Shown here: piece by piece, positions 32,807-41,819 of the stretch
Position numbering within the stretch: position 1 is the stretch's first letter
Layout of the letters: the number at the start of each line of letters is the position of its first letter
Assembly: GCF_004353505.1 (NCBI RefSeq)
Contig: NZ_SMNQ01000024.1
Location: 30,594 to 94,593 of the forward strand
DNA length: 64,000 nt
DNA from: Streptomyces sp. WAC05374
GTDB lineage: Bacteria > Actinomycetota > Actinomycetes > Streptomycetales > Streptomycetaceae
Reading direction: 5' to 3'
Notes under the pieces: model-generated
What the model was told of the DNA's origin: nothing
The model's input: the letters and a program-made list of their open reading frames with translations, nothing else
Database searches by the model: none
Translations under genes and position numbers: made by a program

Positions 32807-33411
32807 TACGCACCCGCCCCCGCACGCGCACGGAGAAGAGCCGCGGGGGCGACGTCCTCGAGGGGCAGACCACGGCGAGCCGCGATCTCCTCGGGACGCT
32901 GCAGGCCCTTGAGGGCCTCCACGGTCGCGTGCACGATGTTGATCGCGTTGTCGGAGCCGAGCGACTTCGACAGGATGTCGTGAACGCCGGCGCACTCGAG
33001 CACGGCACGCACCGGGCCACCGGCGATAACACCGGTACCGGGGGAAGCCGGCTTGAGCAGGACGACGCCCGCGGCCTTCTCACCCTGGATCGGGTGCGGG
33101 ATGGTGCCCTGGATACGGGGAACCTTGAAGAAGTGCTTCTTGGCCTCCTCCACACCCTTGGCGATGGCGGCCGGCACCTCCTTGGCCTTGCCGTAACCGA
33201 CACCCACGGTGCCGTCACCGTCGCCCACCACGACCAGCGCGGTGAAGCTGAAGCGACGACCACCCTTCACAACCTTGGCGACGCGGTTGATCGCGACAAC
33301 GCGCTCAACGTACGCGGTCTTCTCGGCGGCAGCAGCGCCGCCGTCACGGCCCTTCCGGTCCCGCCGCTCGCCGCCACCGGCACCGCTTCCGCGGCGCTGG
33401 GGTCCAGCCAT
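32806..33411 (-). CDS. rpsE: 30S ribosomal protein S5
   Basis: A 201-residue S5 with an Arg/Gly-rich N-terminal extension, then VVKGGRRFSFTALVVVGDGD and VRAVLECAGVHDILSKSLGS. Located between rplR and rpmD in the spc segment. Confidence 0.97.
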   Translation of the reverse strand: MAGPQRRGSGAGGGERRDRKGRDGGAAAAEKTAYVERVVAINRVAKVVKGGRRFSFTALVVVGDGDGTVGVGYGKAKEVPAAIAKGVEEAKKHFFKVPRIQGTIPHPIQGEKAAGVVLLKPASPGTGVIAGGPVRAVLECAGVHDILSKSLGSDNAINIVHATVEALKGLQRPEEIAARRGLPLEDVAPAALLRARAGAGA

Positions 33412-33448
33412 TGGACTTTCCCTTCCTAGTCTTCCTTGCGGAACCGGC

Positions 33449-33832
33449 TCAGAACTTCAGGCCGGCTTCACGGGCGGCGTCCGCCAGGGCGGCAATGCGC
33501 CCGGCGTACTGGTTGCCGCCACGGTCGAACACGACAGCCTCGACGCCGGCGGCCTTGGCACGCTCGGCCACGAGCTGGCCGACCTGCTTCGCCTTCGCCG
33601 ACTTGTCGCCTTCGCCGCCGCGGATGGACGCGTCCAGGGTGGACGCCGACGCCAGGGTGTGACCCTTGAGGTCGTCGATGACCTGAGCGGTGATGCCGCG
33701 GTTGGACCGGGTCACGACGAGGCGCGGACGCTCCGCCGTACCCGCGATCTTCTTGCGGATGCGGATGTGGCGACGCTTCAGAGCAGCGCCCTTGTAGGCC
33801 TTGCCCTTGGCAATCTTCACGCCGTATGCCAT
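33449..33832 (-). CDS. rplR: 50S ribosomal protein L18
   Basis: A 127-residue L18, the 5S rRNA-binding protein, with RRHIRIRKKIAGTAERPRL and FDRGGNQYAGRIAALADAAR. 3 bases separate it from rplF. Confidence 0.97.
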   Translation of the reverse strand: MAYGVKIAKGKAYKGAALKRRHIRIRKKIAGTAERPRLVVTRSNRGITAQVIDDLKGHTLASASTLDASIRGGEGDKSAKAKQVGQLVAERAKAAGVEAVVFDRGGNQYAGRIAALADAAREAGLKF

Positions 33833-33835
33833 GGC

Positions 33836-34375
33836 TTACTTACCAGCCTTTCCGACCTTGCGGCGGATGACCTCACCCGCGTACTTCACGCCCTTGGCCT
33901 TGTACGGGTCGGGCTTGCGAAGCTTGCGGATGTTCGCGGCGACCTCGCCGACCTTCTGCTTGTCGATGCCCTCGACCGAGAACTTGGTCGGCGACTCGAC
34001 CTTGAAGGAGATGCCCTCAGGGGCCTCCACCAGGATCGGGTGGCTGTAGCCGAGCTGGAACTCCAGGCTGGAGCCCTTCGCGGCCACGCGGTAACCGACA
34101 CCGCTGATCTCGAGCGCCTTCGTGTACCCCTGGGTCACACCGGTGATCATGTTGGCCACCAGCGTGCGGGACAGGCCGTGCAGGGCCTTGTTCTGACGCT
34201 CGTCGTTCGGGCGGGTGACGTTCAGAACGCCGTCCTCGCCCTTGACGATCTCGATCGGCGCGGCGACGGTGTGGCTCAGGGTGCCCTTGGAACCCTTCAC
34301 CGTGACCGTGCGGCCCTCGATGGTGACGTCCACGCCGGCGGGAACCGTGATGGGGAGCTTGCCGATACGCGACAT
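33836..34375 (-). CDS. rplF: 50S ribosomal protein L6
   Basis: A 179-residue two-domain L6: MSRIGKLPITVPAGVDVTIE at the start and RKPDPYKAKGVKYAGEVIRR at the end. Lies between rpsH and rplR. Confidence 0.97.
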   Translation of the reverse strand: MSRIGKLPITVPAGVDVTIEGRTVTVKGSKGTLSHTVAAPIEIVKGEDGVLNVTRPNDERQNKALHGLSRTLVANMITGVTQGYTKALEISGVGYRVAAKGSSLEFQLGYSHPILVEAPEGISFKVESPTKFSVEGIDKQKVGEVAANIRKLRKPDPYKAKGVKYAGEVIRRKVGKAGK

Positions 34376-34396
34376 TGGCTTTTCCTCCGTTCCCGA

Positions 34397-34795
34397 CTAC
34401 CAGACGTAGGCGAGGACTTCCCCACCCACGCCCTTCTTCTGCGCCTGCTGGCCGGTCAGGAGGCCGTGGGACGTGGAGATGATCGCCACGCCCAGACCGC
34501 CGAGGACCTTCGGCAGGTTGGTGGACTTCGCGTAAACCCGCAGACCGGGCTTCGAGATCCGCTTGATGCCCGCGATGGAGCGCTCACGGTTCGGACCGAA
34601 CTTCAGCTCGAGGACGAGGTTCTTGCCAACCTCGGCGTCCTCGACACGCCAGCCCGTGATGAAGCCCTCCTGCTGGAGGATTTCCGCGATGTGAGACTTG
34701 ATCTTGCTGTGCGGCATCGTCACGGTGTCGTGGTACGCCGAGTTCGCGTTCCGCAGACGCGTAAGCATGTCTGCGATCGGATCAGTCATGGTCAT
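34397..34795 (-). CDS. rpsH: 30S ribosomal protein S8
   Basis: A 132-residue S8 beginning MTMTDPIADMLTRLRNANSA; C-terminal ISTSHGLLTGQQAQKKGVGG. Starts at ATG 34795, with an ATG two codons later as alternative. A 208-base gap without a gene separates it from rpsN. Confidence 0.97.
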   Translation of the reverse strand: MTMTDPIADMLTRLRNANSAYHDTVTMPHSKIKSHIAEILQQEGFITGWRVEDAEVGKNLVLELKFGPNRERSIAGIKRISKPGLRVYAKSTNLPKVLGGLGVAIISTSHGLLTGQQAQKKGVGGEVLAYVW

Positions 34796-35003
34796 GAATT
34801 GGCCTTCGGCCTCTCTCGCCGGGGTTTCCTGTATGCGCCATCCCTCTCCCCGCTCATGGGCGGGACGGGTGCGGTGCGGGGACCTACGGCGTAGTAAGTC
34901 GTACGGGCGGCAGGCGCCCAACCCCACAAGCCTACGACATGTGGAGAAGGGCTCCTGCCGACCAGATGCTTACCGAGAGACTCCGGTCATCCCAAGTACG
35001 GGA

Positions 35004-35189
35004 TTACCAGGAGCTCTTGGTCACGCCCGGCAGCTCGCCACGGTGAGCCATCTCACGGAGGCACACGCGGCACAGGCCGAACTTGCGGTAGACGGAGTGC
35101 GGACGACCGCAGCGCTGGCAGCGGGTGTACGCGCGCACGCCGAACTTGGGCTTGCGGGCAGCCTTCGCGATGAGAGCCTTCTTCGCCAT
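35004..35189 (-). CDS. rpsN: 30S ribosomal protein S14 type Z (zinc form)
   Basis: A 61-residue short S14 (rpsZ type) with two CxxC pairs, CQRC and CRVC, spaced 12 residues apart: the zinc-binding form. Streptomyces usually carry a zinc-free long paralogue elsewhere under Zur control; that copy is not in the window. Six bases after rplE... the start lies 5 bases beyond the rplE stop. Confidence 0.96.
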   Translation of the reverse strand: MAKKALIAKAARKPKFGVRAYTRCQRCGRPHSVYRKFGLCRVCLREMAHRGELPGVTKSSW

Positions 35190-35194
35190 CTCGC

Positions 35195-35752
35195 TTACGC
35201 CTCCTTGAACGGGAAGCCGAGGTGACGGAGGAGCGCACGGCCCTCTTCGTCGTTGGTCGCCGTGGTCACCACGGTGATGTCCATACCCCGGACACGGTCG
35301 ATCTTGTCCTGGTCGATCTCGTGGAACATGACCTGCTCCGTGAGACCGAAGGTGTAGTTGCCACGGCCGTCGAACTGCTTGGGGGACAGGCCGCGGAAGT
35401 CGCGGATGCGCGGGAGCGCCAGCGACAGGGTGCGGTCCAGGAACTCCCACATGCGGTCGCCACGGAGCGTGACGTGGGCACCGATCGGCTGGCCCTCACG
35501 CAGCTTGAACTGCGCGATGGACTTGCGGGCCTTGGTGACGGCCGGCTTCTGACCGGTGATCGTGGTGAGGTCCTTGATGGCACCCTCGATCAGCTTGGAG
35601 TCGCGGGCGGCGTCGCCCACACCCATGTTGACCACGATCTTCACGAGGCCGGGAACCTGCATGACGTTCTCGTACGAGAACTCCTCACGCAGCTTGCCCG
35701 CGATCTCCTCGCGGTACTTCGTCTTGAGACGCGGAGTGGTGGTGGTAGCCAT
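35195..35752 (-). CDS. rplE: 50S ribosomal protein L5
   Basis: A 185-residue L5 with VPGLVKIVVNMGVGDAARDS and RDFRGLSPKQFDGRGNYTFG. Its ATG overlaps the rplX stop (TGATG). Confidence 0.97.
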   Translation of the reverse strand: MATTTTPRLKTKYREEIAGKLREEFSYENVMQVPGLVKIVVNMGVGDAARDSKLIEGAIKDLTTITGQKPAVTKARKSIAQFKLREGQPIGAHVTLRGDRMWEFLDRTLSLALPRIRDFRGLSPKQFDGRGNYTFGLTEQVMFHEIDQDKIDRVRGMDITVVTTATNDEEGRALLRHLGFPFKEA

Positions 35753-36075
35753 CAGATGTCCTCACCCGTCCGCTTGGCAACGCGGATCTTGTTGCCCTCG
35801 TCGTCGAAGCGGTAACCGACGCGGGTCACGACCTTCTTGCCGTCCTTCTCCACGACGAGCTGAACGTTGCTCACGTGGATCGGGGCCTCGGTGGTGACGA
35901 TGCCACCGGTCTGCGAACCGCGAGCGGTCTGACCGGCCTTGGTGTGCTTCTTGACCCGGTTGACACCCTCGACCAGGACGCGGTCCTCGCGGGGGAAGGC
36001 CGCGATGACCTTGCCCTGCTTGCCCTTGTCCTTGCCGGTGATGACCTGAACCAGGTCGCCCTTCTTGATCTTCAT
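35752..36075 (-). CDS. rplX: 50S ribosomal protein L24
   Basis: A 107-residue L24 with a KOW motif at the N-terminus (KKGDLVQVITGKDKGKQGKV). Lies 2 bases after rplN. Confidence 0.97.
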   Translation of the reverse strand: MKIKKGDLVQVITGKDKGKQGKVIAAFPREDRVLVEGVNRVKKHTKAGQTARGSQTGGIVTTEAPIHVSNVQLVVEKDGKKVVTRVGYRFDDEGNKIRVAKRTGEDI

Positions 36076-36077
36076 GC

Positions 36078-36446
36078 TTACAGCACCTCCGGCGCGAGCG
36101 AGATGATCTTCATGAACTTCTTCTCGCGCAGCTCACGGCCGACGGGGCCGAAGATACGGGTGCCGCGAGGGTCGCCGTCGTTCTTCAGAATGACGGCGGC
36201 GTTCTCGTCGAAGCGGATGTACGAGCCGTCCTGGCGGCGGCGCTCCTTGACGGTGCGAACGATGACCGCCTTGACGACGTCACCCTTCTTCACGTTGCCA
36301 CCGGGGATCGCGTCCTTGACGGTGGCGACGATGACGTCACCGATGCCCGCGTAGCGGCGACCGGAGCCACCGAGCACACGGATGCAAAGGATTTCCTTCG
36401 CACCAGTGTTGTCGGCGACACGCAGTCGCGACTCCTGCTGGATCAC
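36078..36446 (-). CDS. rplN: 50S ribosomal protein L14
   Basis: A 122-residue L14 beginning MIQQESRLRVADNTGAKEIL; contains GNVKKGDVVKAVIVRT. Separated from rpsQ by 100 bases that contain a hairpin. Confidence 0.98.
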   Translation of the reverse strand: MIQQESRLRVADNTGAKEILCIRVLGGSGRRYAGIGDVIVATVKDAIPGGNVKKGDVVKAVIVRTVKERRRQDGSYIRFDENAAVILKNDGDPRGTRIFGPVGRELREKKFMKIISLAPEVL

Positions 36447-36479
36447 GTCTATCTCCTGATTGTCTGCCGGTTCCCGGCG

Positions 36480-36499
36480 CCCGTGGGCGAACCCACGGG
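36480..36499. other. Hairpin between rpsQ and rplN
   Basis: CCCGTGGG-CGAA-CCCACGGG is a perfect 8-bp stem with a tetraloop, extended by GGCG/CGCC across a bulged A. Possibly an attenuator or processing site inside the superoperon. Confidence 0.45.
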
Positions 36500-36546
36500 A
36501 CGCCGAGCCTGGCGGAACGAACCTGAAGGGTTACCCCTTCAAGTGA

Positions 36547-36831
36547 TTACTTGGCCTTCTCGAGGATCTCGACGACGCGCCAGCGCTTGGTCGCGGACAG
36601 CGGCCGGGTCTCCATGAGGAGGACGCGGTCGCCGACACCCGCGGCGTTCTGCTCGTCGTGCGCCTTGAGCTTGTTCGTACGGCGGATGACCTTGCCGTAC
36701 AGCGCGTGCTTGACACGGTCCTCGACGGCGACGACGACGGTCTTGTCCATCTTGTCGCTGACGACCAGACCCTCACGGGTCTTGCGGAAACCGCGCGCTT
36801 CCTTGTTCTCAGTCACGTTGCTCTCGCTCAT
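36547..36831 (-). CDS. rpsQ: 30S ribosomal protein S17
   Basis: A 94-residue S17 with RKTREGLVVSDKMDKTVVVA and the OB-fold strand GDRVLLMETRPLSATKRWRV. Its ATG shares a base with the rpmC stop. Confidence 0.97.
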   Translation of the reverse strand: MSESNVTENKEARGFRKTREGLVVSDKMDKTVVVAVEDRVKHALYGKVIRRTNKLKAHDEQNAAGVGDRVLLMETRPLSATKRWRVVEILEKAK

Positions 36832-37055
36832 CAGGCGCTCTCCACCGTCTCGATGCCCAGCTCGCGCTCGCGCATCAGGGTGTAGATCCGGGCGATGTCC
36901 TTACGGACGGACTTGAGCCGACCGTGGTTCTCGAGCTGCCCGGTCGCCGCCTGGAAGCGGAGGTTGAACAGCTCTTCCTTGGCCTCGCGGAGCTTGGCGA
37001 CAAGCTCCTCGTTGCCCAGCTCGCGCAGCTCGGACGCCTTGGTACCGGCCGACAT
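36831..37055 (-). CDS. rpmC: 50S ribosomal protein L29
   Basis: A 74-residue two-helix L29 beginning MSAGTKASELRELGNEELVA. ATG 37055 overlaps the rplP stop (TGATG), which decides it over a GTG one codon upstream. Confidence 0.97.
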   Translation of the reverse strand: MSAGTKASELRELGNEELVAKLREAKEELFNLRFQAATGQLENHGRLKSVRKDIARIYTLMRERELGIETVESA

Positions 37056-37474
37056 CACAGCTCACCTGCCTCGCGCTTAACGATCTTGCACTTCATCGGC
37101 AGCTTGTGGGCGGCACGAGTCAGAGCCTCACGCGCGATCTTCTCGTTCGGGTAGGACAGCTCGAACATCACCCGACCGGGCTTGACGTTCGCGATCCACC
37201 ACTCCGGAGAACCCTTACCGGAACCCATGCGGGTCTCGGCAGGCTTCTTCGTCAGCGGACGGTCCGGGTAGATGTTGATCCAGACCTTGCCGCCACGCTT
37301 GATGTGGCGGGTCATCGCGATACGCGCGGCCTCGATCTGGCGGTTGGTCACGTAGGCCGGAGTGAGGGCCTGAATGCCGTACTCGCCGAACGCAACCTGC
37401 GTGCCACCCTTGGCCATGCCGTTGCGCTTCGGGTGGTGCTGCTTGCGGTGCTTGACCCTACGGGGGATCAGCAT
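37055..37474 (-). CDS. rplP: 50S ribosomal protein L16
   Basis: A 139-residue L16 beginning MLIPRRVKHRKQHHPKRNGM; contains GKGSPEWWIANVKPGRVMFE. Lies 5 bases after rpsC. Confidence 0.98.
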   Translation of the reverse strand: MLIPRRVKHRKQHHPKRNGMAKGGTQVAFGEYGIQALTPAYVTNRQIEAARIAMTRHIKRGGKVWINIYPDRPLTKKPAETRMGSGKGSPEWWIANVKPGRVMFELSYPNEKIAREALTRAAHKLPMKCKIVKREAGEL

Positions 37475-37479
37475 GTCGG

Positions 37480-38307
37480 TCAGGCCTCCGTTCCGGTGCT
37501 CTCAGCCGGAGCAGCGGCAGCGGCCTCGGCCTTGGGGGCCTCGGCAGCGGCGTTCTGCTGCGGCTTGCGACCGCGACCGCCACGCTCGCCACCACGGCCA
37601 CCACGGGCCGGGCGGTCAGCGCCACCACGGGCCGGGCGGTTGCCGGCGCGGGCAGCGGCGTTCTCGGCGCGGACCTCGGCGATGTTCTTGACGTCGCCCT
37701 TGTAGATCCAGACCTTCACGCCGATGCGGCCGAAGGTGGTCTTGGCCTCGAAGAAGCCGTACTCGACGTTCGCGCGGAGCGTGTGCAGCGGCACACGGCC
37801 CTCGCGGTAGAACTCCGAGCGGGACATCTCGGCGCCGCCGAGACGGCCACCACACTGGATCTTGATGCCCTTGGCGCCCGCCTTCATGGCCGACTGCATG
37901 CTCTTGCGCATGGCGCGGCGGAAGGAGACGCGAGAGGAAAGCTGCTCGGCCACGGCCTGGGCCACGAGCTGAGCGTCGACCTCGGGGTTCTTGACCTCGA
38001 GGATGTTGAGCTGGACCTGCTTGCCCGTGAGCTTCTCGAGGTCACCGCGGATGCGGTCGGCCTCGGCGCCACGGCGGCCGATGACGATGCCCGGACGCGC
38101 GGTGTGGATGTCCACGCGGACACGGTCACGGGTGCGCTCGATCTCCACCTTCGAGATGCCGGCGCGCTCCATGCCGGACGTCATCATCCGACGGATGGCG
38201 ACGTCTTCCTTGACGTAGTCCTTGTACAGCTTGTCGGCGTACCAGCGCGACTTGAAGTCGGTGGTGATGCCGAGCCGGAACCCGTGCGGGTTTACCTTCT
38301 GGCCCAT
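37480..38307 (-). CDS. rpsC: 30S ribosomal protein S3
   Basis: A 275-residue S3: MGQKVNPHGFRLGITTDFKS start, KH-domain GxxG-type loop IVIGRRGAEADRIRG, and a C-terminal extension of about 60 residues rich in Arg/Gly then Ala/Pro/Glu, longer than in E. coli (233 aa). Its ATG overlaps the rplV stop. Confidence 0.97.
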   Translation of the reverse strand: MGQKVNPHGFRLGITTDFKSRWYADKLYKDYVKEDVAIRRMMTSGMERAGISKVEIERTRDRVRVDIHTARPGIVIGRRGAEADRIRGDLEKLTGKQVQLNILEVKNPEVDAQLVAQAVAEQLSSRVSFRRAMRKSMQSAMKAGAKGIKIQCGGRLGGAEMSRSEFYREGRVPLHTLRANVEYGFFEAKTTFGRIGVKVWIYKGDVKNIAEVRAENAAARAGNRPARGGADRPARGGRGGERGGRGRKPQQNAAAEAPKAEAAAAAPAESTGTEA

Positions 38308-38654
38308 TACCGGGTTCCTTCCTTGCTGCTGACGACCACGGTGATGTGGCTGGTCCGCTTGCGGATCCGGTAGGCACGGCCCTGGGCACGCGGACGGAAC
38401 CGCTTCAGGGTCGGGCCCTCGTCGACGTACGCCTCGCTGATGTACAGCGAAGAGGCGTCCGTGTGGTCGTAGTTGTGCGCGGCGTTGGCAATGGCGCTGT
38501 CCAGCACCTTGCCCACCGGCACGCTCGCGGCCTGCGGGGCGAAACGCAGGACCGCCTGAGCCTCCGTGGCGTCCATGCCACGGATGAGGTCCACCACGCG
38601 GCGGGCCTTCATGGGCGTGACGCGGATGTACCGCGCCTGGGCCCTGGCTTCCAT
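38307..38654 (-). CDS. rplV: 50S ribosomal protein L22
   Basis: A 115-residue L22 beginning MEARAQARYIRVTPMKARRV. AAGGGA six bases upstream supports ATG 38654; an ATG eleven codons upstream would add an untypical extension. Confidence 0.96.
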   Translation of the reverse strand: MEARAQARYIRVTPMKARRVVDLIRGMDATEAQAVLRFAPQAASVPVGKVLDSAIANAAHNYDHTDASSLYISEAYVDEGPTLKRFRPRAQGRAYRIRKRTSHITVVVSSKEGTR

Positions 38655-38704
38655 GGTTGTCCCTTCAGTGTCTGACACGTTCGTCATGGTCTTTCACCCC
38701 GCTA

Positions 38705-38986
38705 CTAGCGGCGCTTCGACTTCCGGTCTTCCTTGACGTGACCCCGGAAGGTGCGCGTCGGCGAGAACTCGCCGAGCTTGTGGCCGACCATCGACTCGGT
38801 GACGAACACCGGGATGTGGGTCTTGCCGTTGTGCACCGCGATCGTGTGGCCGAGCATGGCCGGGACGATCATCGAGCGACGGGACCAGGTCTTGATGACG
38901 TTCTTGGTGCCTGCTTCGTTCTGGGCGTCCACCTTCTTGCTCAGGTGGTCGTCGACGAAGGGCCCCTTCTTGAGACTGCGCGGCAT
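38705..38986 (-). CDS. rpsS: 30S ribosomal protein S19
   Basis: A 93-residue S19 beginning MPRSLKKGPFVDDHLSKKVD; contains SMVGHKLGEFSPTRTFRGH. Twelve bases after rplB. Confidence 0.98.
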   Translation of the reverse strand: MPRSLKKGPFVDDHLSKKVDAQNEAGTKNVIKTWSRRSMIVPAMLGHTIAVHNGKTHIPVFVTESMVGHKLGEFSPTRTFRGHVKEDRKSKRR

Positions 38987-38998
38987 CTAAACCCGCTC

Positions 38999-39835
38999 CT
39001 AGCGCTTCTTGTTCGTCTTGCGGCGGCGGACGATGTACTTGTTGCTCGCCTTCTTGGGAGAACGAGTACGACCCTCCTTCTGACCCCAGGGGGAGACCGG
39101 GTGGCGACCACCGGAGGTCTTGCCCTCACCACCACCGTGCGGGTGGTCAACCGGGTTCATGGCGACACCACGAACGGTCGGGCGAACGCCCAGCCAGCGC
39201 TTGCGGCCGGCCTTGCCCCAGTTGATGTTCGACTGCTCGGCGTTGCCGACCTCGCCGATGGTGGCGCGGCAGCGGACGTCGACCAGGCGGATCTCACCGG
39301 ACGGCATGCGCAGGTGGGCCATCTGGCCCTCCTTCGCGAGCAGCTGCACGGAGGCACCCGCGGAGCGGGCGAACTTGGCGCCACCGCCGGGACGGAGCTC
39401 GATCGCGTGGATCGTGGTACCGACCGGGATGTTGCGCAGCGCCAGGTTGTTGCCGGGCTTGATGTCGGCGCCGGGGCCGTTCTCGACCCGGTCGCCCTGG
39501 TTCAGGCCACGCGGGGCGATGATGTAGCGCTTCTCGCCGTCCACGTAGTGGAGGAGCGCGATGCGCGCGGTGCGGTTGGGGTCGTACTCGATGTGAGCGA
39601 CCTTGGCCGGCACGCCGTCCTTGTCGTGACGACGGAAGTCGATCACGCGGTAGGCGCGCTTGTGGCCACCGCCCTGGTGACGGACGGTCACACGACCGGT
39701 GTTGTTACGGCCGCCCTTGCTGTGCAGGGGGCGGACCAGCGACTTCTCCGGCGTGGACCGCGTGATCTCGACAAAGTCGGCGACGCTGGAGCCACGACGG
39801 CCCGGAGTCGTCGGCTTGTACTTGCGGATACCCAT
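38999..39835 (-). CDS. rplB: 50S ribosomal protein L2
   Basis: A 278-residue L2 with MGIRKYKPTTPGRRGSSVAD and the conserved C-terminal VRGVAMNPVDHPHGGGEGKT, whose His is implicated in peptidyl-transferase centre integrity. Confidence 0.98.
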   Translation of the reverse strand: MGIRKYKPTTPGRRGSSVADFVEITRSTPEKSLVRPLHSKGGRNNTGRVTVRHQGGGHKRAYRVIDFRRHDKDGVPAKVAHIEYDPNRTARIALLHYVDGEKRYIIAPRGLNQGDRVENGPGADIKPGNNLALRNIPVGTTIHAIELRPGGGAKFARSAGASVQLLAKEGQMAHLRMPSGEIRLVDVRCRATIGEVGNAEQSNINWGKAGRKRWLGVRPTVRGVAMNPVDHPHGGGEGKTSGGRHPVSPWGQKEGRTRSPKKASNKYIVRRRKTNKKR

Positions 39836-39876
39836 TTCTCAGTCCTCGTCCGATATTCGGACGATCCAGACCGCCG

Positions 39877-40194
39877 TTAGGCGGTCGGACCGCCGAAGAT
39901 GTCGATACGGTTGCCCTCAGCAAGGGTCACGATGGCGCGCTTGGTGTTCGCGCGCTTACCGAAACCGGTGCGGGTGCGCTTGCGCTTGCCCTGACGGTTG
40001 ATCGTGTTCACCGACGTGACCTTGACCGAGAAGACCGCCTCGACGGCCTGCTTGATCTGGGTCTTGTTCGCGGTGGGGGCCACGATGAACGTGTACTTGT
40101 TCTCGTCGAGCAGCGCGTAGCTCTTCTCGGAGACAACCGGCTTGACGAGAACGTCACGCGGGTCGGAGAAGGTCTTGCTGGTGATCTCGGCCAT
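39877..40194 (-). CDS. rplW: 50S ribosomal protein L23
   Basis: A 105-residue L23 with PRDVLVKPVVSEKSYALLDE and NTINRQGKRKRTRTGFGKR. It lies at the tunnel exit where SRP and trigger factor dock. ATG shares one base with the rplD stop. Confidence 0.97.
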   Translation of the reverse strand: MAEITSKTFSDPRDVLVKPVVSEKSYALLDENKYTFIVAPTANKTQIKQAVEAVFSVKVTSVNTINRQGKRKRTRTGFGKRANTKRAIVTLAEGNRIDIFGGPTA

Positions 40195-40844
40195 CAGGCC
40201 TCGCTCCCCTCGTTGTCAGCGGCCTTGGGGCCAGACACGAAGGACTCGAAGGCGGCCTTGGTGAAGACCACGTCGTCGGAGACGAGCACGTCGTACGTGT
40301 TGAGCTGGCCCGGCTCCAGGATGTGCACCTGGGGCAGGTTGCGGGCGGACAGCCACGCGGCCTCGTCGGAGCGCTCGGCGACCAGGAGCAGGTTCTTGCG
40401 CTCCGAGATCTTGCCGAACAGCGTCTTGGCGGCCTTGGTGGACACCGCGCCCTCGACCACGCCGGAGACGACGTGGATGCGGGAGTGACGCGCCCGGTCC
40501 GAGAGGGCACCGCGCAGGGCGGCGGCCTTCATCTTCTTCGGGGTGCGCTGCGAGTAGTCACGCGGCACGGGGCCGTGGACGACGCCACCGCCGGCGAACT
40601 GCGGCGCACGGGTCGAACCCTGACGGGCGCGGCCGGTGCCCTTCTGGCGGTACGGCTTCTTGCCGCCACCGCGGACTTCGCCACGGGTCTTGGTCTTGTG
40701 CGTGCCCTGACGGGCAGCGGCGAGCTGGGCGACGACGACCTGGTGGATCAGCGGAACGCTGGTCTTCGCGTCGAAGATCTCCGCGGGGAGCTCGACGGTC
40801 CCGGCCTTGTCGCCTGCCGGCGAAAGGATGTCAATGGTGCTCAT
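40194..40844 (-). CDS. rplD: 50S ribosomal protein L4
   Basis: A 216-residue L4: SAGDKAGTVELPAEIFDAK near the start and the tunnel loop with GGKKPYRQKGTGRARQGSTR. Eight bases after rplC. In E. coli L4 regulates the S10 operon; no such leader structure is evident here. Confidence 0.97.
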   Translation of the reverse strand: MSTIDILSPAGDKAGTVELPAEIFDAKTSVPLIHQVVVAQLAAARQGTHKTKTRGEVRGGGKKPYRQKGTGRARQGSTRAPQFAGGGVVHGPVPRDYSQRTPKKMKAAALRGALSDRARHSRIHVVSGVVEGAVSTKAAKTLFGKISERKNLLLVAERSDEAAWLSARNLPQVHILEPGQLNTYDVLVSDDVVFTKAAFESFVSGPKAADNEGSEA

Positions 40845-40852
40845 CGGTTACC

Positions 40853-41497
40853 TCAGGCCCCCTTGGCCGCGGTACGGACCAGGACGAGGCCGCCGTTCGG
40901 ACCAGGAACCGCACCCTTGATCAGGAGCAGACCCTTCTCCGCGTCAACGGCGTGGACGGTCAGGTTCTGGGTGGTGACCCGCTCGTTGCCCATGCGGCCC
41001 GCCATGCGGAGGCCCTTGAACACACGGCCCGGGGTGGCGCAGCCACCGATGGAACCGGGCGAGCGGTGCTTGCGCTGGGTACCGTGTCCGGCGCCCAGGC
41101 CACGGAAGTTGTGGCGCTTCATGACACCGGCGAAGCCCTTGCCCTTGCTCTTGCCGGTGACGTCGACCTTGACGCCCGCCTCGAAGACCTCAGCGGTGAT
41201 CTCCTGGCCGAGGGTGTACTCGGAGGCGTCAGCGGTGCGGATCTCCACCAGGTGGCGGCGCGGGGTGACGTCGGCCTTGGCGAAGTGACCCTTGAGGGGC
41301 TTGTTCACCTTGCGCGGGTCGATCTCGCCGAAGGCGATCTGGACCGACTCGTAGCCGTCAGTGTCGTTGCTGCGGACCTGGGTGACGACGCAGGGCCCGG
41401 CCTTGACGACGGTCACCGGGACAACCCGGTTGTTCTCGTCCCAGACCTGGGTCATGCCGAGCTTCTCGCCCAGGACGCCCTTAATGTTCTTAGCCAT
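40853..41497 (-). CDS. rplC: 50S ribosomal protein L3
   Basis: A 214-residue L3 beginning MAKNIKGVLGEKLGMTQVWD; contains FRGLGAGHGTQRKHRSPGSI. Thirteen bases after rpsJ. Confidence 0.97.
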   Translation of the reverse strand: MAKNIKGVLGEKLGMTQVWDENNRVVPVTVVKAGPCVVTQVRSNDTDGYESVQIAFGEIDPRKVNKPLKGHFAKADVTPRRHLVEIRTADASEYTLGQEITAEVFEAGVKVDVTGKSKGKGFAGVMKRHNFRGLGAGHGTQRKHRSPGSIGGCATPGRVFKGLRMAGRMGNERVTTQNLTVHAVDAEKGLLLIKGAVPGPNGGLVLVRTAAKGA

Positions 41498-41510
41498 CTC
41501 GCGCGTCACC

Positions 41511-41819
41511 TCAGAGCTTGATCTCGATGTCGACGCCGGCCGGCAGGTCGAGGCGCATGAGCGAGTCAACCGTCTTCGGCGTGGGGTCGAGGATGTCGAT
41601 GAGGCGCTTGTGCGTGCGCATCTCGAAGTGCTCGCGCGAGTCCTTGTACTTGTGCGGCGACTTGATGACGCAGTACACGTTCTTCTCAGTGGGCAGCGGC
41701 ACCGGGCCCGCGACCGACGCACCAGTGCGCGTCACCGTCTCGACGATCTTCTTCGCCGAGGAGTCGATGACCTCGTGGTCGTAGGCCTTGAGCCGGATGC
41801 GGATCTTCTGTCCCGCCAT
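41511..41819 (-). CDS. rpsJ: 30S ribosomal protein S10
   Basis: A 102-residue S10 beginning MAGQKIRIRLKAYDHEVIDS; contains VAGPVPLPTEKNVYCVIKSP. First gene of the S10 operon, with a leader of about 345 bases. S10 (NusE) also takes part in transcription antitermination. Confidence 0.98.
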   Translation of the reverse strand: MAGQKIRIRLKAYDHEVIDSSAKKIVETVTRTGASVAGPVPLPTEKNVYCVIKSPHKYKDSREHFEMRTHKRLIDILDPTPKTVDSLMRLDLPAGVDIEIKL